Source: Acidimicrobiaceae bacterium (GTDB lineage: Bacteria; Actinomycetota; Acidimicrobiia; Acidimicrobiales; RAAP-2). Taken from it: a DNA stretch of 64,000 nucleotides. Shown here piece by piece: positions 52,538 to 60,988 of this stretch. The position numbers and the translations under genes are program-made. Location: the NCBI GenBank assembly GCA_003161255.1, contig PMOQ01000091.1, positions 1 through 64,000 on the forward strand, written 5' to 3'. The notes under the pieces are model-generated. The model worked only from the letters and a program-made list of their open reading frames with translations. It was not told the origin of the DNA and ran no database searches. Numbering within the stretch: position 1 is the first letter of the stretch; every line of letters begins with the position of its first letter.

Positions 52538-53362
52538 CTATGGGGCCATCGCATCGAGCACACGCTCGACCACGCCGCGTTGGAATGCACCACGGACCGC
52601 AGCGTCGTCGTCGAGGACAGCGATCATGCCGTCCGCGCCCGCCTCGAATATCGAAGTGGCGAATTCCGCCGGCGCGCCGGCCGGGAACCCGCCCCGCCAC
52701 ACGAGCACTGGATCGGACCCGGGGGGCGTGGCGCCGTCGAGACGGGCCCGGCACGCTGCCACCTCGGGCGGGCCGCCTCCGCTGACATAGGCGTCTGCCG
52801 ACCCCCCGACGAGGATCGACTCGGCCGGGCTGTCCGAATGCGGAGGTGGCTCGACGAACCCGGCGATGACGAGCGGGCCGCGGTCGTGCACCGGCCGAGG
52901 CCGGGTCGTGAGTTCGGCGACCTCGTAGAAGCGGCCGGCGATTGACACCTCCTCCTCCGTCAAAAGGGCGTGGACGATCGCTGTCGCCTCTGCGAGGCGG
53001 TCCACGTCGAGCGGTCTCCTCCCGTCTTCGACGAGGGCAACGGCAGCTCGGCCCCCTGTCAGCATGTCGATGGTCGTCACGTCGCGTGCGACAACCGAGG
53101 GATGCCGGCCGCGGCTGGGTCGGACGACGATGCCGATGCCGATCCGCGATGTGCAACCGGCCAGGGATCCAGCCAGAGGCATCGGGTCGATGCCGCCCGG
53201 CGGTGCTTCGGCGAGCCACAGCACGCCGATGCCGGCGTTCTCCGCCAGCCGGGCCACTTCAGGGAGTGCGATCGAGTCGACGCCGGTCTTTCGGCGCCCC
53301 GCTTCGGCGCCCAGCGGCGGCAGCTCAAGTCCGATGCGAATCAAGGGATGCACGGCGGGCGT
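52538..53362 (-). CDS. Luciferase-like flavin/F420 oxidoreductase
   Basis: About 274 aa. IRIGLELPPLG at the start, RLAENAGIGVLWLAEAPPGG, IGIGIVVRPSRGRHPSVVARDVTTIDMLTGGRAAVAL are LLM-barrel segments; the C-terminus is shorter and Pro-rich compared with the F420 enzyme at 40.3 kb. Cofactor (FMN or F420) is not decided by the sequence. GTG at 53362 is chosen, but the open frame extends to a TTG at 53407. Downstream of the prolyl iminopeptidase on the same strand. Confidence 0.78.
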   Translation of the reverse strand, partial: TPAVHPLIRIGLELPPLGAEAGRRKTGVDSIALPEVARLAENAGIGVLWLAEAPPGGIDPMPLAGSLAGCTSRIGIGIVVRPSRGRHPSVVARDVTTIDMLTGGRAAVALVEDGRRPLDVDRLAEATAIVHALLTEEEVSIAGRFYEVAELTTRPRPVHDRGPLVIAGFVEPPPHSDSPAESILVGGSADAYVSGGGPPEVAACRARLDGATPPGSDPVLVWRGGFPAGAPAEFATSIFEAGADGMIAVLDDDAAVRGAFQRGVVERVLDAMAP

Positions 53363-53381
53363 CACGATAACCCGACGCCAC

Positions 53382-54377
53382 TCACGACCCACGGGCCTTG
53401 CGAGCAAACCGGTTGGTGGCCTCGATCATGCGCCCGGTCATCTCCTCGCCGCCGGCATGGCCTGTCTGGACGAGGAACAACTCGGCGTCCGGCCAGGCCG
53501 ATGTCAACTGTTCTGCCGTATCGGCAGGCCCGCCCCGGTCGAATCGACCATGGATCAGCACCGCCGGGATCCCGGCCAACCGGGCGGAGTCGCGGAGCAA
53601 CTGGCCGTCGGTGAGCCATGCGGCATGCGCGAAGTAGTGCGTCACGATCCGCGCGAACGCCATCCGGAACCTCGGATCCTGCCAGCGCGGGTTGGGTATC
53701 GACCCCGGCTCGGAGTCGAGCACGGCGGCCTCCCAGTCACACCAATCCTGGGCCGCCTTCCGCCGCATCGCGAGGTCCGTCTCGACGTTGAGCAGGCGGT
53801 TGTATGCGGCGACGACGTCGAGGTCGTCGCCGTTGTCGGGCGCCCCGGCGCGGAACCGGGCCCACTGCTCGGGAAGCTGGCTGCGCAACCCGCGGTAGAG
53901 CCAGTGGATGTCGGCGGGTCGGGTCATGGTCACCGACACCAGGACCATCGCGCTCACTCGTTCCGGGTGCGCCTCTGCATAGGTGAGCCCGAGCGTGACC
54001 CCCCACGACAGGCCAAAGACCAGCCACGACTCGATCCCGAGGCGCTCGCGCAGCCGCTCCATGTCGGCGACCAGATGCGGGGTCGTGTTGGCCGACAGGT
54101 CGGTGCCCGGATCGCTCGCGTGCGGCGTGCTTCGGCCCGACCCGCGCTGGTCGAACAGGATGACCCGGTAGAGGTCGGGGTCGAAGCGGCGCCGTTGCCT
54201 CGGAGTGCAACCCGAGCCGGGCCCGCCGTGGAGCACGACCGCCGGCTTGCCATCGGGGTTGCCGCAGGCTTCCCAGTAGATGTGTTGGCCGTCACCGACG
54301 TCAAGCATGCCGTGCTCGTACGGCTCGATCTCGGGAAAGTGTCCGGGCAGACCGGAATCGTTCACCGGATTGTTCAT
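53382..54377 (-). CDS. pip: Prolyl iminopeptidase
   Basis: 331-aa alpha/beta hydrolase (S33). HGGPGSGC is the oxyanion region, FDQRGSGRS follows, and the nucleophile elbow is GLSWGVTLGL; acid in IHGRFDRGG and His in GHAGGEE. It removes N-terminal proline from peptides in the cytoplasm. ATG at 54377 with gaagg upstream is chosen over 54470. Its start overlaps the stop of a possible 35-codon ORF (ATGA). Confidence 0.92.
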   Translation of the reverse strand: MNNPVNDSGLPGHFPEIEPYEHGMLDVGDGQHIYWEACGNPDGKPAVVLHGGPGSGCTPRQRRRFDPDLYRVILFDQRGSGRSTPHASDPGTDLSANTTPHLVADMERLRERLGIESWLVFGLSWGVTLGLTYAEAHPERVSAMVLVSVTMTRPADIHWLYRGLRSQLPEQWARFRAGAPDNGDDLDVVAAYNRLLNVETDLAMRRKAAQDWCDWEAAVLDSEPGSIPNPRWQDPRFRMAFARIVTHYFAHAAWLTDGQLLRDSARLAGIPAVLIHGRFDRGGPADTAEQLTSAWPDAELFLVQTGHAGGEEMTGRMIEATNRFARKARGS

Positions 54378-54481
54378 TTCGCGTTCGCCTTCGCCTGTTC
54401 GAGTACTTGGTCGAACTCGGCTCCAGCCGATTCTCGCGTTCCGGCCGACCGGGCGTCCCATTCGCCGCACGGTGCGCTCAA
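54374..54481 (-). CDS. Possible 35-aa ORF coupled on both sides
   Basis: TTG at 54481 overlaps the stop of the His-rich protein gene, and its stop (TGA at 54374-54376) overlaps the pip ATG. The peptide ends in an amphipathic AEFDQVLEQAKANAK. Overlaps at both ends suggest a coupling ORF, but TTG start and size keep confidence low. Alternatively simply the readthrough spacer. Confidence 0.35.
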   Translation of the reverse strand: MSAPCGEWDARSAGTRESAGAEFDQVLEQAKANAK

Positions 54482-55233
54482 AGCCCGGTCACGGACCAGT
54501 TCACCCGGCTCGGCGGCACGACGGGTCGACCGACGTCGATCTGCACATCCTCGTGAGAACCGAGCTCGATGGCGCGTGGGTTGCCCCAAAAGCGCCCGCC
54601 GTTGACCCACACCGTGAGCGGACCGGTCTCGCCTCCCACTCGTCCGGGCCCGAGCGGCTGCCGCCAGACGTCGAAGAACTCCCCGAGCGTGTAGATGCGC
54701 ACGCTCGGCGACTCGATGTGGATGATGCCGTCCGAGGTGTGGGCGTGCAGCCAGTAGAAGCAGGTGCCCGCGACGACGAACGAGCCGGTGGCGCCGGCCT
54801 CGGTCTGGCGGGGCGGGGCGATCCCGATGCCCATCGGGATGCTGCGCTGCTGGCCGTTGACGAAGATCGCCAGGTGCGAGTGGACGTGGAACAGCAGCTG
54901 CTCGCTGGTCTCGCACTTGATGCCGTCGATGGTCGTGTTCGGGCCGGGCGAGGCGTTGTCGAAGCTGGTGACCGTGGCGAGCAGGGGCCCGTTGCTCCCG
55001 CTGCCGCTGCCCCCTGAGGAGGACGAGTTTGACCCGCCGCCGAGCGCGATGAGCGCCACGCCGCCGGCGATGACGATGGCCAGCGCCAGCGCCCACGGCC
55101 AGGTCGCCGAACGCTGGCGCCGGGAGCTCATCTTGCGCCAGTTGCCGCCCTTCGCACCGCCGCCCTTCGGGCGGTTCGGGGACGAGTACCGCCGGGTCTG
55201 GCGCGACTTGGTCTTCTTCGACACGGGGGTCAC
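54478..55233 (-). CDS. Membrane-anchored His-rich protein, putative metal-binding
   Basis: 251 aa. A Lys/Arg/Ser-rich cytoplasmic tail (about 1-45) is followed by one TM helix (WPWALALAIVIAGGVALIAL), a Gly/Ser linker, then an extracellular domain. It contains LLFHVHSHLAIFVNG, CFYWLHAHTSDGIIHIESP, and HEDVQIDVG, with at least seven histidines in HxHxH and HAHxxDGxxH patterns that look like a metal site. Two cysteines (KCETSEQ, GTCFYW) may form a disulfide. No family that I can name. Confidence 0.65.
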   Translation of the reverse strand: MTPVSKKTKSRQTRRYSSPNRPKGGGAKGGNWRKMSSRRQRSATWPWALALAIVIAGGVALIALGGGSNSSSSGGSGSGSNGPLLATVTSFDNASPGPNTTIDGIKCETSEQLLFHVHSHLAIFVNGQQRSIPMGIGIAPPRQTEAGATGSFVVAGTCFYWLHAHTSDGIIHIESPSVRIYTLGEFFDVWRQPLGPGRVGGETGPLTVWVNGGRFWGNPRAIELGSHEDVQIDVGRPVVPPSRVNWSVTGL

Positions 55234-55350
55234 CGTATCGGAGGCCCCCCGGTTTCCGGTGGCGGCGCTCGACCCTCGGCCCGCCGGTGACCGGCATCCC
55301 GGGCCGGTGCGGGTGTCGCCAGGTCAGGCGAGTGCCAGGTCGACGCCGCC

Positions 55351-56259
55351 TCAGCAGGTGAGGCCGAGGGCGCTCGCCTCGCGGTTCACCGTGGTGCCGA
55401 GGCTGGTCAGCTCGGGGCCGAGCGTGCGCAGCTGGGTCTGGTCCCCGGAGCTGAGCGCGGACCCGGCCGCTTGCAGCTCTTGGATGCCCTTGCTGATCGA
55501 CGCCTGGAACGCCGAGAACTTCTGCTCGGAGCCCGCCGGCGGCTTCACCGCGCGCAGGTCGATCTGCAGCGCGGCGTACAGAACTTTGAGTGATCCGAGA
55601 TAGGACTGGACGCTCGACGAGCTGCTGGGCTTCAACGAGTTCTGGAGCGGGACGGCCTTGGTGTCGAAGCGTCGGCAGGCCGCGTTGGCGTCGGTCAGGA
55701 AGTCCCCGGTCAGGGCCAGCGTCGACGTGACGAGGGTCCCGAGCTGCCCGACGTACGCCCGGCCGAACGACGGGCTCGCGCAGCCGGGGACCTTGCGCTG
55801 CTTGGCCGCCGAATCGATGCGGGCGAGGTCGGCGCGGGCCACGCGGATCGCCTGGCTCGCGCCCGGCCCGTCGCCATCGGTCATCGCGGTGCTCGCATCT
55901 TTCAGGTCGGTCTCGAAGCTGAAGATCGCGACCGGCAACGGGCTGAACGAGTTCGGGTCGATGCGGTCGGAGAACTTGCCGTGGAGCCAGCTGGCGATCC
56001 CCGCCTCGGCGGCGGCCAGGGTGCTCGGCGCGGGAAGGGCCGTGAACGCAGCCTTGGACTGGGCGCAGACCGCGGTCGCCTGGCTGCGCGTCTGCTTCGA
56101 CGGGACGTGGGCCGGGAGCAGCCCACCCGCGGCGACCAGCGCCACGAGCGGGACTGCGGACACCAGCGGGACGCGCCGCCAGCCGGGCCGCCGGAGCCCG
56201 GGCGCCGACCGCGCCGCGCGGCGGGTGCGCCACCCCCGGATGGTGCGGTCGGACGTCAC
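55351..56259 (-). CDS. Secreted/membrane-anchored hypothetical protein with four cysteines
   Basis: 302 aa. A basic N-terminus and one TM or signal segment (VPLVSAVPLVALVAAGGLL), followed by a helical extracellular domain with cysteines at AVCAQSK, PGCASPS, AACRRFD and a terminal LTC. Function unknown. Its GTG overlaps the stop of the amidohydrolase gene (GTGA), so it is the last gene of a six-gene leftward operon. Confidence 0.68.
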   Translation of the reverse strand: MTSDRTIRGWRTRRAARSAPGLRRPGWRRVPLVSAVPLVALVAAGGLLPAHVPSKQTRSQATAVCAQSKAAFTALPAPSTLAAAEAGIASWLHGKFSDRIDPNSFSPLPVAIFSFETDLKDASTAMTDGDGPGASQAIRVARADLARIDSAAKQRKVPGCASPSFGRAYVGQLGTLVTSTLALTGDFLTDANAACRRFDTKAVPLQNSLKPSSSSSVQSYLGSLKVLYAALQIDLRAVKPPAGSEQKFSAFQASISKGIQELQAAGSALSSGDQTQLRTLGPELTSLGTTVNREASALGLTC

Positions 56260-57326
56260 GGGCGGTCCTCCTGGAGTCGGAAACGGTCAGCGAGCCGGTA
56301 GAAGGCGAGTGGAGTGTCCCAGAGCACCCGCCGGACGTCGACGTCGAGGTCCACGCCGACCAGCCGGGCGAGGAACTGCTCGAGCGCGTCGGGGAACGCC
56401 GCGTCGGGGTGTGGGAAGTCGCTGGCCCACATGACGTGGTCCGCGCCGACCCGGTCGATGACGAACCCGGCCAGTGTGTCCTCGGGATCGGAGGAGATGA
56501 CGCACTGCCGAGCGAAGTACTCGCTCGGCGCCAGCGAGAGCGTCGAGCACTCGGTGGTTTCCATCCACTCGCGGTGCTCGTCGAGGCGCGCCAGCCAATA
56601 GGGCAGCCAGCCGGTCCCCGACTCCAGGAACGCGATCCGCAAGTCTGGGTGGCGCTCGCAGACCCCACCGAGGAGCAGCGCCGCGGCGGCCGCCATCTGC
56701 TCGAGGGGATGCGAGCAGGCGTGACGGGCCGCGAAGGTCTCGAACCGGTCCCGGCCGATCGTCGGCCCTCGCACCCCGAGCGCCTCGTGGACGCCGAGGA
56801 CGAGGCCGGTCTCCTCGAGGATGTCGTAGAGCGGGTCGAACTCGGCGTGGTCGAGGTACACGTCGCCCAGATGGTTGGGGCGCACCAGGACGCCGACCAG
56901 TCCGACCTCGGCCGCTCGGGCGGCCTCGTCGGCGGCCCCGGCGGGTGACCGTTGGGGTACGACCCCGATCGCGCTCAGCCGGTCGGGGGCGGCGGCGCAG
57001 TACCCGGCGACCCATTCGTTGTACGCGCGGCACGCGCCGGCTGACGCCCGCGGATCCAGCTCGGGCAGGAACGGCACGAACAGCCCCATCGACGGGAACA
57101 GCACCGCGGCGTCGATGTGCTGCGCGTCCATCGCGCGCAGGTACGAGGCGGCGTCGAAGCCGTGCTCGAGCAGGTCGGCGAGCCGCGACGAGTCGCCGCA
57201 CAGCTCGATCGGGGTGGTCGCCGGCAGGTCCAGGACCGGCCGCCCGGGCGGCGTCCAGGCGCTGAACAGGTCGCCGGGTTCGACGACGTGCGCGTCGGCG
57301 TCGAGGATGCGGAGCCCGTCATGCAC
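56256..57326 (-). CDS. Amidohydrolase-2 family metal-dependent hydrolase
   Basis: 356 aa. LDADAHVVEPGDL at the N-terminus supplies the Asp-His pair of the TIM-barrel site; HACSHPLEQMAAAAALLLGGVCERHPDLRIAFLESGTGWLPYWLARLDEH and WASDFPHPDAAFPD add the remaining His and Asp. Members are decarboxylases or hydrolases in aromatic or polyketide degradation. 33 bp downstream of an SDR gene in the leftward operon. Confidence 0.88.
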   Translation of the reverse strand: MHDGLRILDADAHVVEPGDLFSAWTPPGRPVLDLPATTPIELCGDSSRLADLLEHGFDAASYLRAMDAQHIDAAVLFPSMGLFVPFLPELDPRASAGACRAYNEWVAGYCAAAPDRLSAIGVVPQRSPAGAADEAARAAEVGLVGVLVRPNHLGDVYLDHAEFDPLYDILEETGLVLGVHEALGVRGPTIGRDRFETFAARHACSHPLEQMAAAAALLLGGVCERHPDLRIAFLESGTGWLPYWLARLDEHREWMETTECSTLSLAPSEYFARQCVISSDPEDTLAGFVIDRVGADHVMWASDFPHPDAAFPDALEQFLARLVGVDLDVDVRRVLWDTPLAFYRLADRFRLQEDRP

Positions 57327-57359
57327 CGTCCGACGCCTCCGAGCCGGCCCTGGTCGGCG

Positions 57360-58121
57360 TCACATCCGTCGGGCGGCCAGCGCCCCGTCGATCGGGATCA
57401 CCGCACCGCTGGTGTAGGTCGACGCGTCGGACGCCAGGAACATGACCGCGTCGCACACCTCCCGTGCCGTGCCGAGCCGGTGCATCGGGTTCAGCTCCGC
57501 GATGCGGCGGCGCAGGCCCTCGGGGTCCGGGGCCTGCTCGGAGAAGCGGATGAAAAGGCCGGTGTCGGTCGCCGAGGGGGCGACGACGTTCACGCGCACC
57601 TGGTCCGGCGCATGTTCGATGGCCGCCTGCTTGCACAGATTCACGAGCGCGCCCTTCGCGGCGCAGTAGGCGGGGTGGCCGGGCGCCACGATGAGGCCCA
57701 GCGTGGAGCCGAGCGCGATGACCGAGCCGCCGCCGTTGGCGACCAGGTGCGGGATCCCGGCCCGCATGCACAGGAACGGGCCCTTGAGGTTCACGTCCAG
57801 GACCTGTTGCCAGTCCTCGTCGGAGCAGTCCAGGACGCTCTGGCGGCTCTCGATCGCCGCCGAGAGGACCAGCACCCGCAACGGGCCGAGGTCCGCGGCG
57901 ACCCGCACCGCGTCGTCGACCTGCGCCCGGGACGTGACGTCGCATCGGGCCGCGACCGCCCGCCCGCCCGCCTTGGTGACCGCCGCCGCGACCCGCTCCG
58001 CGCCGGGCCCGTCGACGTCGGCGACCACCACCGTCGCCCCTTCGGCGGCCAGCCGGTGCACGATCGCCTCGCCCAGCCCCGCCGCGCCGCCGGTGACCAG
58101 TGCCACCCCGGTGACGCTCAT
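57360..58121 (-). CDS. Short-chain dehydrogenase/reductase
   Basis: 253 aa classical SDR. TGGAAGLG near residues 10-17 is the NAD(P) motif; active-site Asn111 (DVNLKG), Ser139 (ALGST), Tyr152 and Lys156 (YCAAK) are present. The usual NNAG is replaced by SAAI. Its ATG overlaps the stop of the second SDR by 4 nt, so the two are co-translated. Probably oxidises a hydroxy intermediate in the catabolic cluster. Confidence 0.9.
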   Translation of the reverse strand: MSVTGVALVTGGAAGLGEAIVHRLAAEGATVVVADVDGPGAERVAAAVTKAGGRAVAARCDVTSRAQVDDAVRVAADLGPLRVLVLSAAIESRQSVLDCSDEDWQQVLDVNLKGPFLCMRAGIPHLVANGGGSVIALGSTLGLIVAPGHPAYCAAKGALVNLCKQAAIEHAPDQVRVNVVAPSATDTGLFIRFSEQAPDPEGLRRRIAELNPMHRLGTAREVCDAVMFLASDASTYTSGAVIPIDGALAARRM

Positions 58122-58906
58122 CGCAGCGCCGCCAGTCCACCATCGGCTGGCAGCACCGCGCCGCTGATGTAGGCCGACTGGTCGCTCGCCAAGAACAGGG
58201 CGATCGCGGCGACGTCCTCGGCGACACCGAGCCGACGAACCGGGATGGTGCGCTCCAGGCCCTCGACGAACTGCGCCGCGCCCGGGGTCTTCTCGAGCAC
58301 CCTGCGGAAGCGGGGGGTGTCGATCGAGCCGGGCGCGATGACGTTCGCCCGCACCGCGGGGCCGTACTCGACCGCGAGCTGCTTGGTGAGCAGCACCAGG
58401 CCGGCCTTCGCGGCGCCGTACGCCGCGTAGCCCTCCGAGCCGATGAGGCCCAGCGTCGACGCGGTGTTGATGATGCTCCCACCCCCGTCGAGGAGGGCAG
58501 GCAGCGCCGCCCGACACGCCCAGAAGATCGCCGAGAGGTTGGTCGCGATCGTGAGGTCCCAGTCCTCCTCGGTGCAGTCGACCAGGCGTCCGCTCATCTG
58601 CACCGCGGCGTTGTTGTAGAGGACGTTGAGGTACCCGAAGCGCTCCACCGTCGCCGCGACCATGCGGTCGATGTCGGGCCGCTGTGACACGTCGGCGTGC
58701 ACCGCGATGCCCTCCGCGCCGCGCTCCTCGAGCAGCCGGACCGTCTCGGCCGAGCCGTCGTCGTTGACATCGGCGACGACGACCTTGGCGCCGTGCGCGC
58801 CGAACAGCAGCGCGGCGGCCCGGCCCTGGCCGGACGCCGCGCCAGTGATCAGCGCGACCCGGTCGGCGAGGAGCCGGTCGAAGTCGAGGTCGGCGGCGGT
58901 GCTCAT
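58118..58906 (-). CDS. Short-chain dehydrogenase/reductase (second)
   Basis: 262 aa. TGAASGQG at 21-28, VLYNNAAVQ, Ser150 (INTAST), Tyr163 and Lys167 (YGAAK). Classical SDR with intact catalytic tetrad, distinct from the partner it overlaps. Starts ATG at 58906, 82 bp downstream of the isochorismatase-like gene. Confidence 0.9.
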   Translation of the reverse strand: MSTAADLDFDRLLADRVALITGAASGQGRAAALLFGAHGAKVVVADVNDDGSAETVRLLEERGAEGIAVHADVSQRPDIDRMVAATVERFGYLNVLYNNAAVQMSGRLVDCTEEDWDLTIATNLSAIFWACRAALPALLDGGGSIINTASTLGLIGSEGYAAYGAAKAGLVLLTKQLAVEYGPAVRANVIAPGSIDTPRFRRVLEKTPGAAQFVEGLERTIPVRRLGVAEDVAAIALFLASDQSAYISGAVLPADGGLAALR

Positions 58907-58988
58907 GCGAGACCCGAAGTCTGACCGCCACGCCGGTCCGGTGCCGCCGGTCGGCCCCCACCACGCCCGCCCCGGCCGGTCGCGGCGG

Positions 58989-59612
58989 TCATCGGGCCCA
59001 CGCGCCGGTGACTTGGTCGCTGGTGACGAGAGTGGCGAGCGGCGCGATCGTGTGCTGCAGCATGGCGTCGGCGTAGTCGGCGGGGACGCCCGCCACCGCG
59101 TCGCGTACGACGACGCAGCGGTACCCGAGGTCGACCGCCACCATCACCAGGCCGGTGATGCCGATGTTCAGCGACACCCCGGTGGCGACCACCGTGCGGA
59201 CCCCGAGGTTGCGGAGCAGCTGGTCGAGGTTCGTGCCCGGGAACGGGGTGAGCCCGTGACGGCGGGCCGCGATCAGGTCGGACGGCTCCGGACCCAGCTC
59301 GGCAACGAGCTCCGTCTCGTCGCTGCCGGCCAGCAGATGCGCCGGACCCTTCGCGATGGCGCGCAGCAACGGCGCGTTGTCGTTGGAGCCCGCCCGGTCG
59401 GGGCGGAACTCAGCGACGCAGTGCACGACCTGGGCGCCGGCGGCCCGAGCGGCCCGGACGACCCGCGCCGCGGCCGGGACCACGCCGGCCGCCTCGACCA
59501 CCTCGGCGAGCGCGGCGATCGTGGCCCGGTCGCCGACCACGCCGCGCTGGAGCTCCATGGTCAGCACCGCGGTGTGTGACGGGTCGAGGAGCTCGGCGAG
59601 GTCGACGGGCAC
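58989..59612 (-). CDS. Isochorismatase-fold protein lacking the usual catalytic triad
   Basis: 207 aa. Fold segments: AVLTMELQRGVVG, DLIAARRHGLTPFPGTNLDQLL, RTVVATGVSLNIGITGLVMVAVDLGYRCVVVRDAVAG. At the positions of the family Asp-Lys-Cys triad stand Glu (MELQ), Arg (ARRHGL) and Gly (LNIG), so the cysteine-hydrolase mechanism should not operate. Similar Cys-less members occur in actinobacteria, function unknown to me. 10 bp downstream of the P450 gene. Confidence 0.85.
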   Translation of the reverse strand: MPVDLAELLDPSHTAVLTMELQRGVVGDRATIAALAEVVEAAGVVPAAARVVRAARAAGAQVVHCVAEFRPDRAGSNDNAPLLRAIAKGPAHLLAGSDETELVAELGPEPSDLIAARRHGLTPFPGTNLDQLLRNLGVRTVVATGVSLNIGITGLVMVAVDLGYRCVVVRDAVAGVPADYADAMLQHTIAPLATLVTSDQVTGAWAR

Positions 59613-59621
59613 AGCCGGAGG

Positions 59622-60947
59622 CTACGCGCGAGCCCGGTACCGCACCGAGAGTGGCCGCTCCGCGCGGGAGACCCCCCCGAGCTGACGGCGGCGCGGCTCG
59701 GGTGGGGCGCCGTCGGAGGTCAAGTCGTACGCATCGACCAGGCGCCGCACCGCGATGCGGATCGCCGAGATCGAGAACCGGGCCGCCGGGCAGGCGTGCG
59801 GGCCGTGCCCGAACGTGCTCACCACCTCCTTGGTCGGCACCGCGACGTCGGCGGCGAGGCGACGCCCGTCGTAGTGAGCCGGGTCGAAGCGGTCCAGGCC
59901 CGGCGCCGCGGTGGTGTTCGTGACGCTCAGCATGGTGGTGAGGAACGTCCCCGGGCTGAGTCGGTAGGTCCGCTCCTCGTCGGTGACCTCGATCGGGCGC
60001 AGCACCTCGCGCAGCGTGATCGACCGTTGCGCGAGGCGGATCGACTCGCTGGCACACCGCTCCAGGTAGGCGTCGTCGCCGCGTCGGACCCGTTCGAGCA
60101 CCGCCGGGTCGTCGAGGACGTGCACGAGGGTCCACGCCAACGCGGCGTACAGGTTCGACTGGGCGCCGACGTGCAACATGATCACGTCGCGGGCCGCGCC
60201 GATCAACTGCTCGTCGGGCGGCAGGTCGACGTACGACGCGACGAGCTGCTCGAGGAAGTCGCCCCGCGTCACGTGCTGGGCCTGGCGTTGCGCCCAGATC
60301 TCGGCGACAACCGCCTCGATGCCGTGCATGGCGCGCCGCTCACCGGCCCGGCGGGTCGCCCACGTGCGGAACGCCTGCGCGGGACGCACGAACGCCTCGC
60401 TGCTGTCGACCCGGTCGAACAGGCGAACCAGACGCTCCAGGTAGCGGGGGGACGCGGCCTCGATCCCGGCCCACGACGCGAACCCGAGGCGATGCCCGAG
60501 GCGGCGGCACTCGGCGAACACCTCGAAGGTCCCGTGGTCGTCCAACGCGTCGAGCTCGAGGTCGACCGCCCCCTCCAGGTCGGCGAGGTACCCCTCGACC
60601 CGTTGGGCCCCGAACAGCTGATGGGGGGTCGTGCGGCGTCCGGCGAGCAGCTCGGGCGGGAGCTTGAACCCGATGAGCCGGTACGTGGCGAGCCCGAAGC
60701 TCGCCTCCCGCACCGGAACGTCATAGACGCGCTGCACCCCCGCGGGGGAGAACACGCAGAACAGGCGGAATCCGAACACGTCGGCGACGAACGTGTCACC
60801 GAGGCGCTGGCGGGCCCGGGCGAAGAACCGGGTCGGGTCCCGCAGCAGTGCCACGCCCGACCCCGCCCAGGGCAGATGCCCGCCCGCCCGGGGGGGGGCA
60901 TCGGCTCGACGTCGACCCCCGTCCGGACCACCCGACGAGCCTCCCAC
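59622..60947 (-). CDS. Cytochrome P450 with an atypical I-helix
   Basis: 441 aa, longer than most bacterial P450s. ExxR (Glu301-Arg304, ESIR) and the haem loop FGHGPHACPAARFS (Cys386) are intact, but the I-helix reads HVGAQSN (259-265) without the acid-alcohol pair used for O2 activation. The YRLIGFKLPPELLAG and CPAARF patterns recall CYP51/CYP7-8-like families. Possibly an isomerase, dehydratase or peroxygenase rather than a monooxygenase. First gene of the leftward operon; no ferredoxin nearby. Confidence 0.87.
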   Translation of the reverse strand: MGGSSGGPDGGRRRADAPPRAGGHLPWAGSGVALLRDPTRFFARARQRLGDTFVADVFGFRLFCVFSPAGVQRVYDVPVREASFGLATYRLIGFKLPPELLAGRRTTPHQLFGAQRVEGYLADLEGAVDLELDALDDHGTFEVFAECRRLGHRLGFASWAGIEAASPRYLERLVRLFDRVDSSEAFVRPAQAFRTWATRRAGERRAMHGIEAVVAEIWAQRQAQHVTRGDFLEQLVASYVDLPPDEQLIGAARDVIMLHVGAQSNLYAALAWTLVHVLDDPAVLERVRRGDDAYLERCASESIRLAQRSITLREVLRPIEVTDEERTYRLSPGTFLTTMLSVTNTTAAPGLDRFDPAHYDGRRLAADVAVPTKEVVSTFGHGPHACPAARFSISAIRIAVRRLVDAYDLTSDGAPPEPRRRQLGGVSRAERPLSVRYRARA

Positions 60948-60951
60948 GAGT

Positions 60952-60965
60952 TGACAGCGCTGTCA
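60952..60965. promoter_or_regulatory. Perfect 14-nt palindrome in the divergent P450/MaoC control region
   Basis: TGACAGCGCTGTCA, fully self-complementary, in the 41-bp intergenic region. It overlaps a TTGACA hexamer (60951-60956) that resembles a sigma-A -35 box. Strong candidate for a repressor operator controlling both operons. Confidence 0.65.
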
Positions 60966-60988
60966 GGGGACGGCCACGCTGCGCCGTC

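Noticed and set aside
54374-56668. 764-codon leftward frame
   Set aside because: Low-complexity Arg/Pro/Gly shadow of the pip, His-rich protein and secreted-protein genes. Only its last 35 codons were kept as a tentative small ORF.
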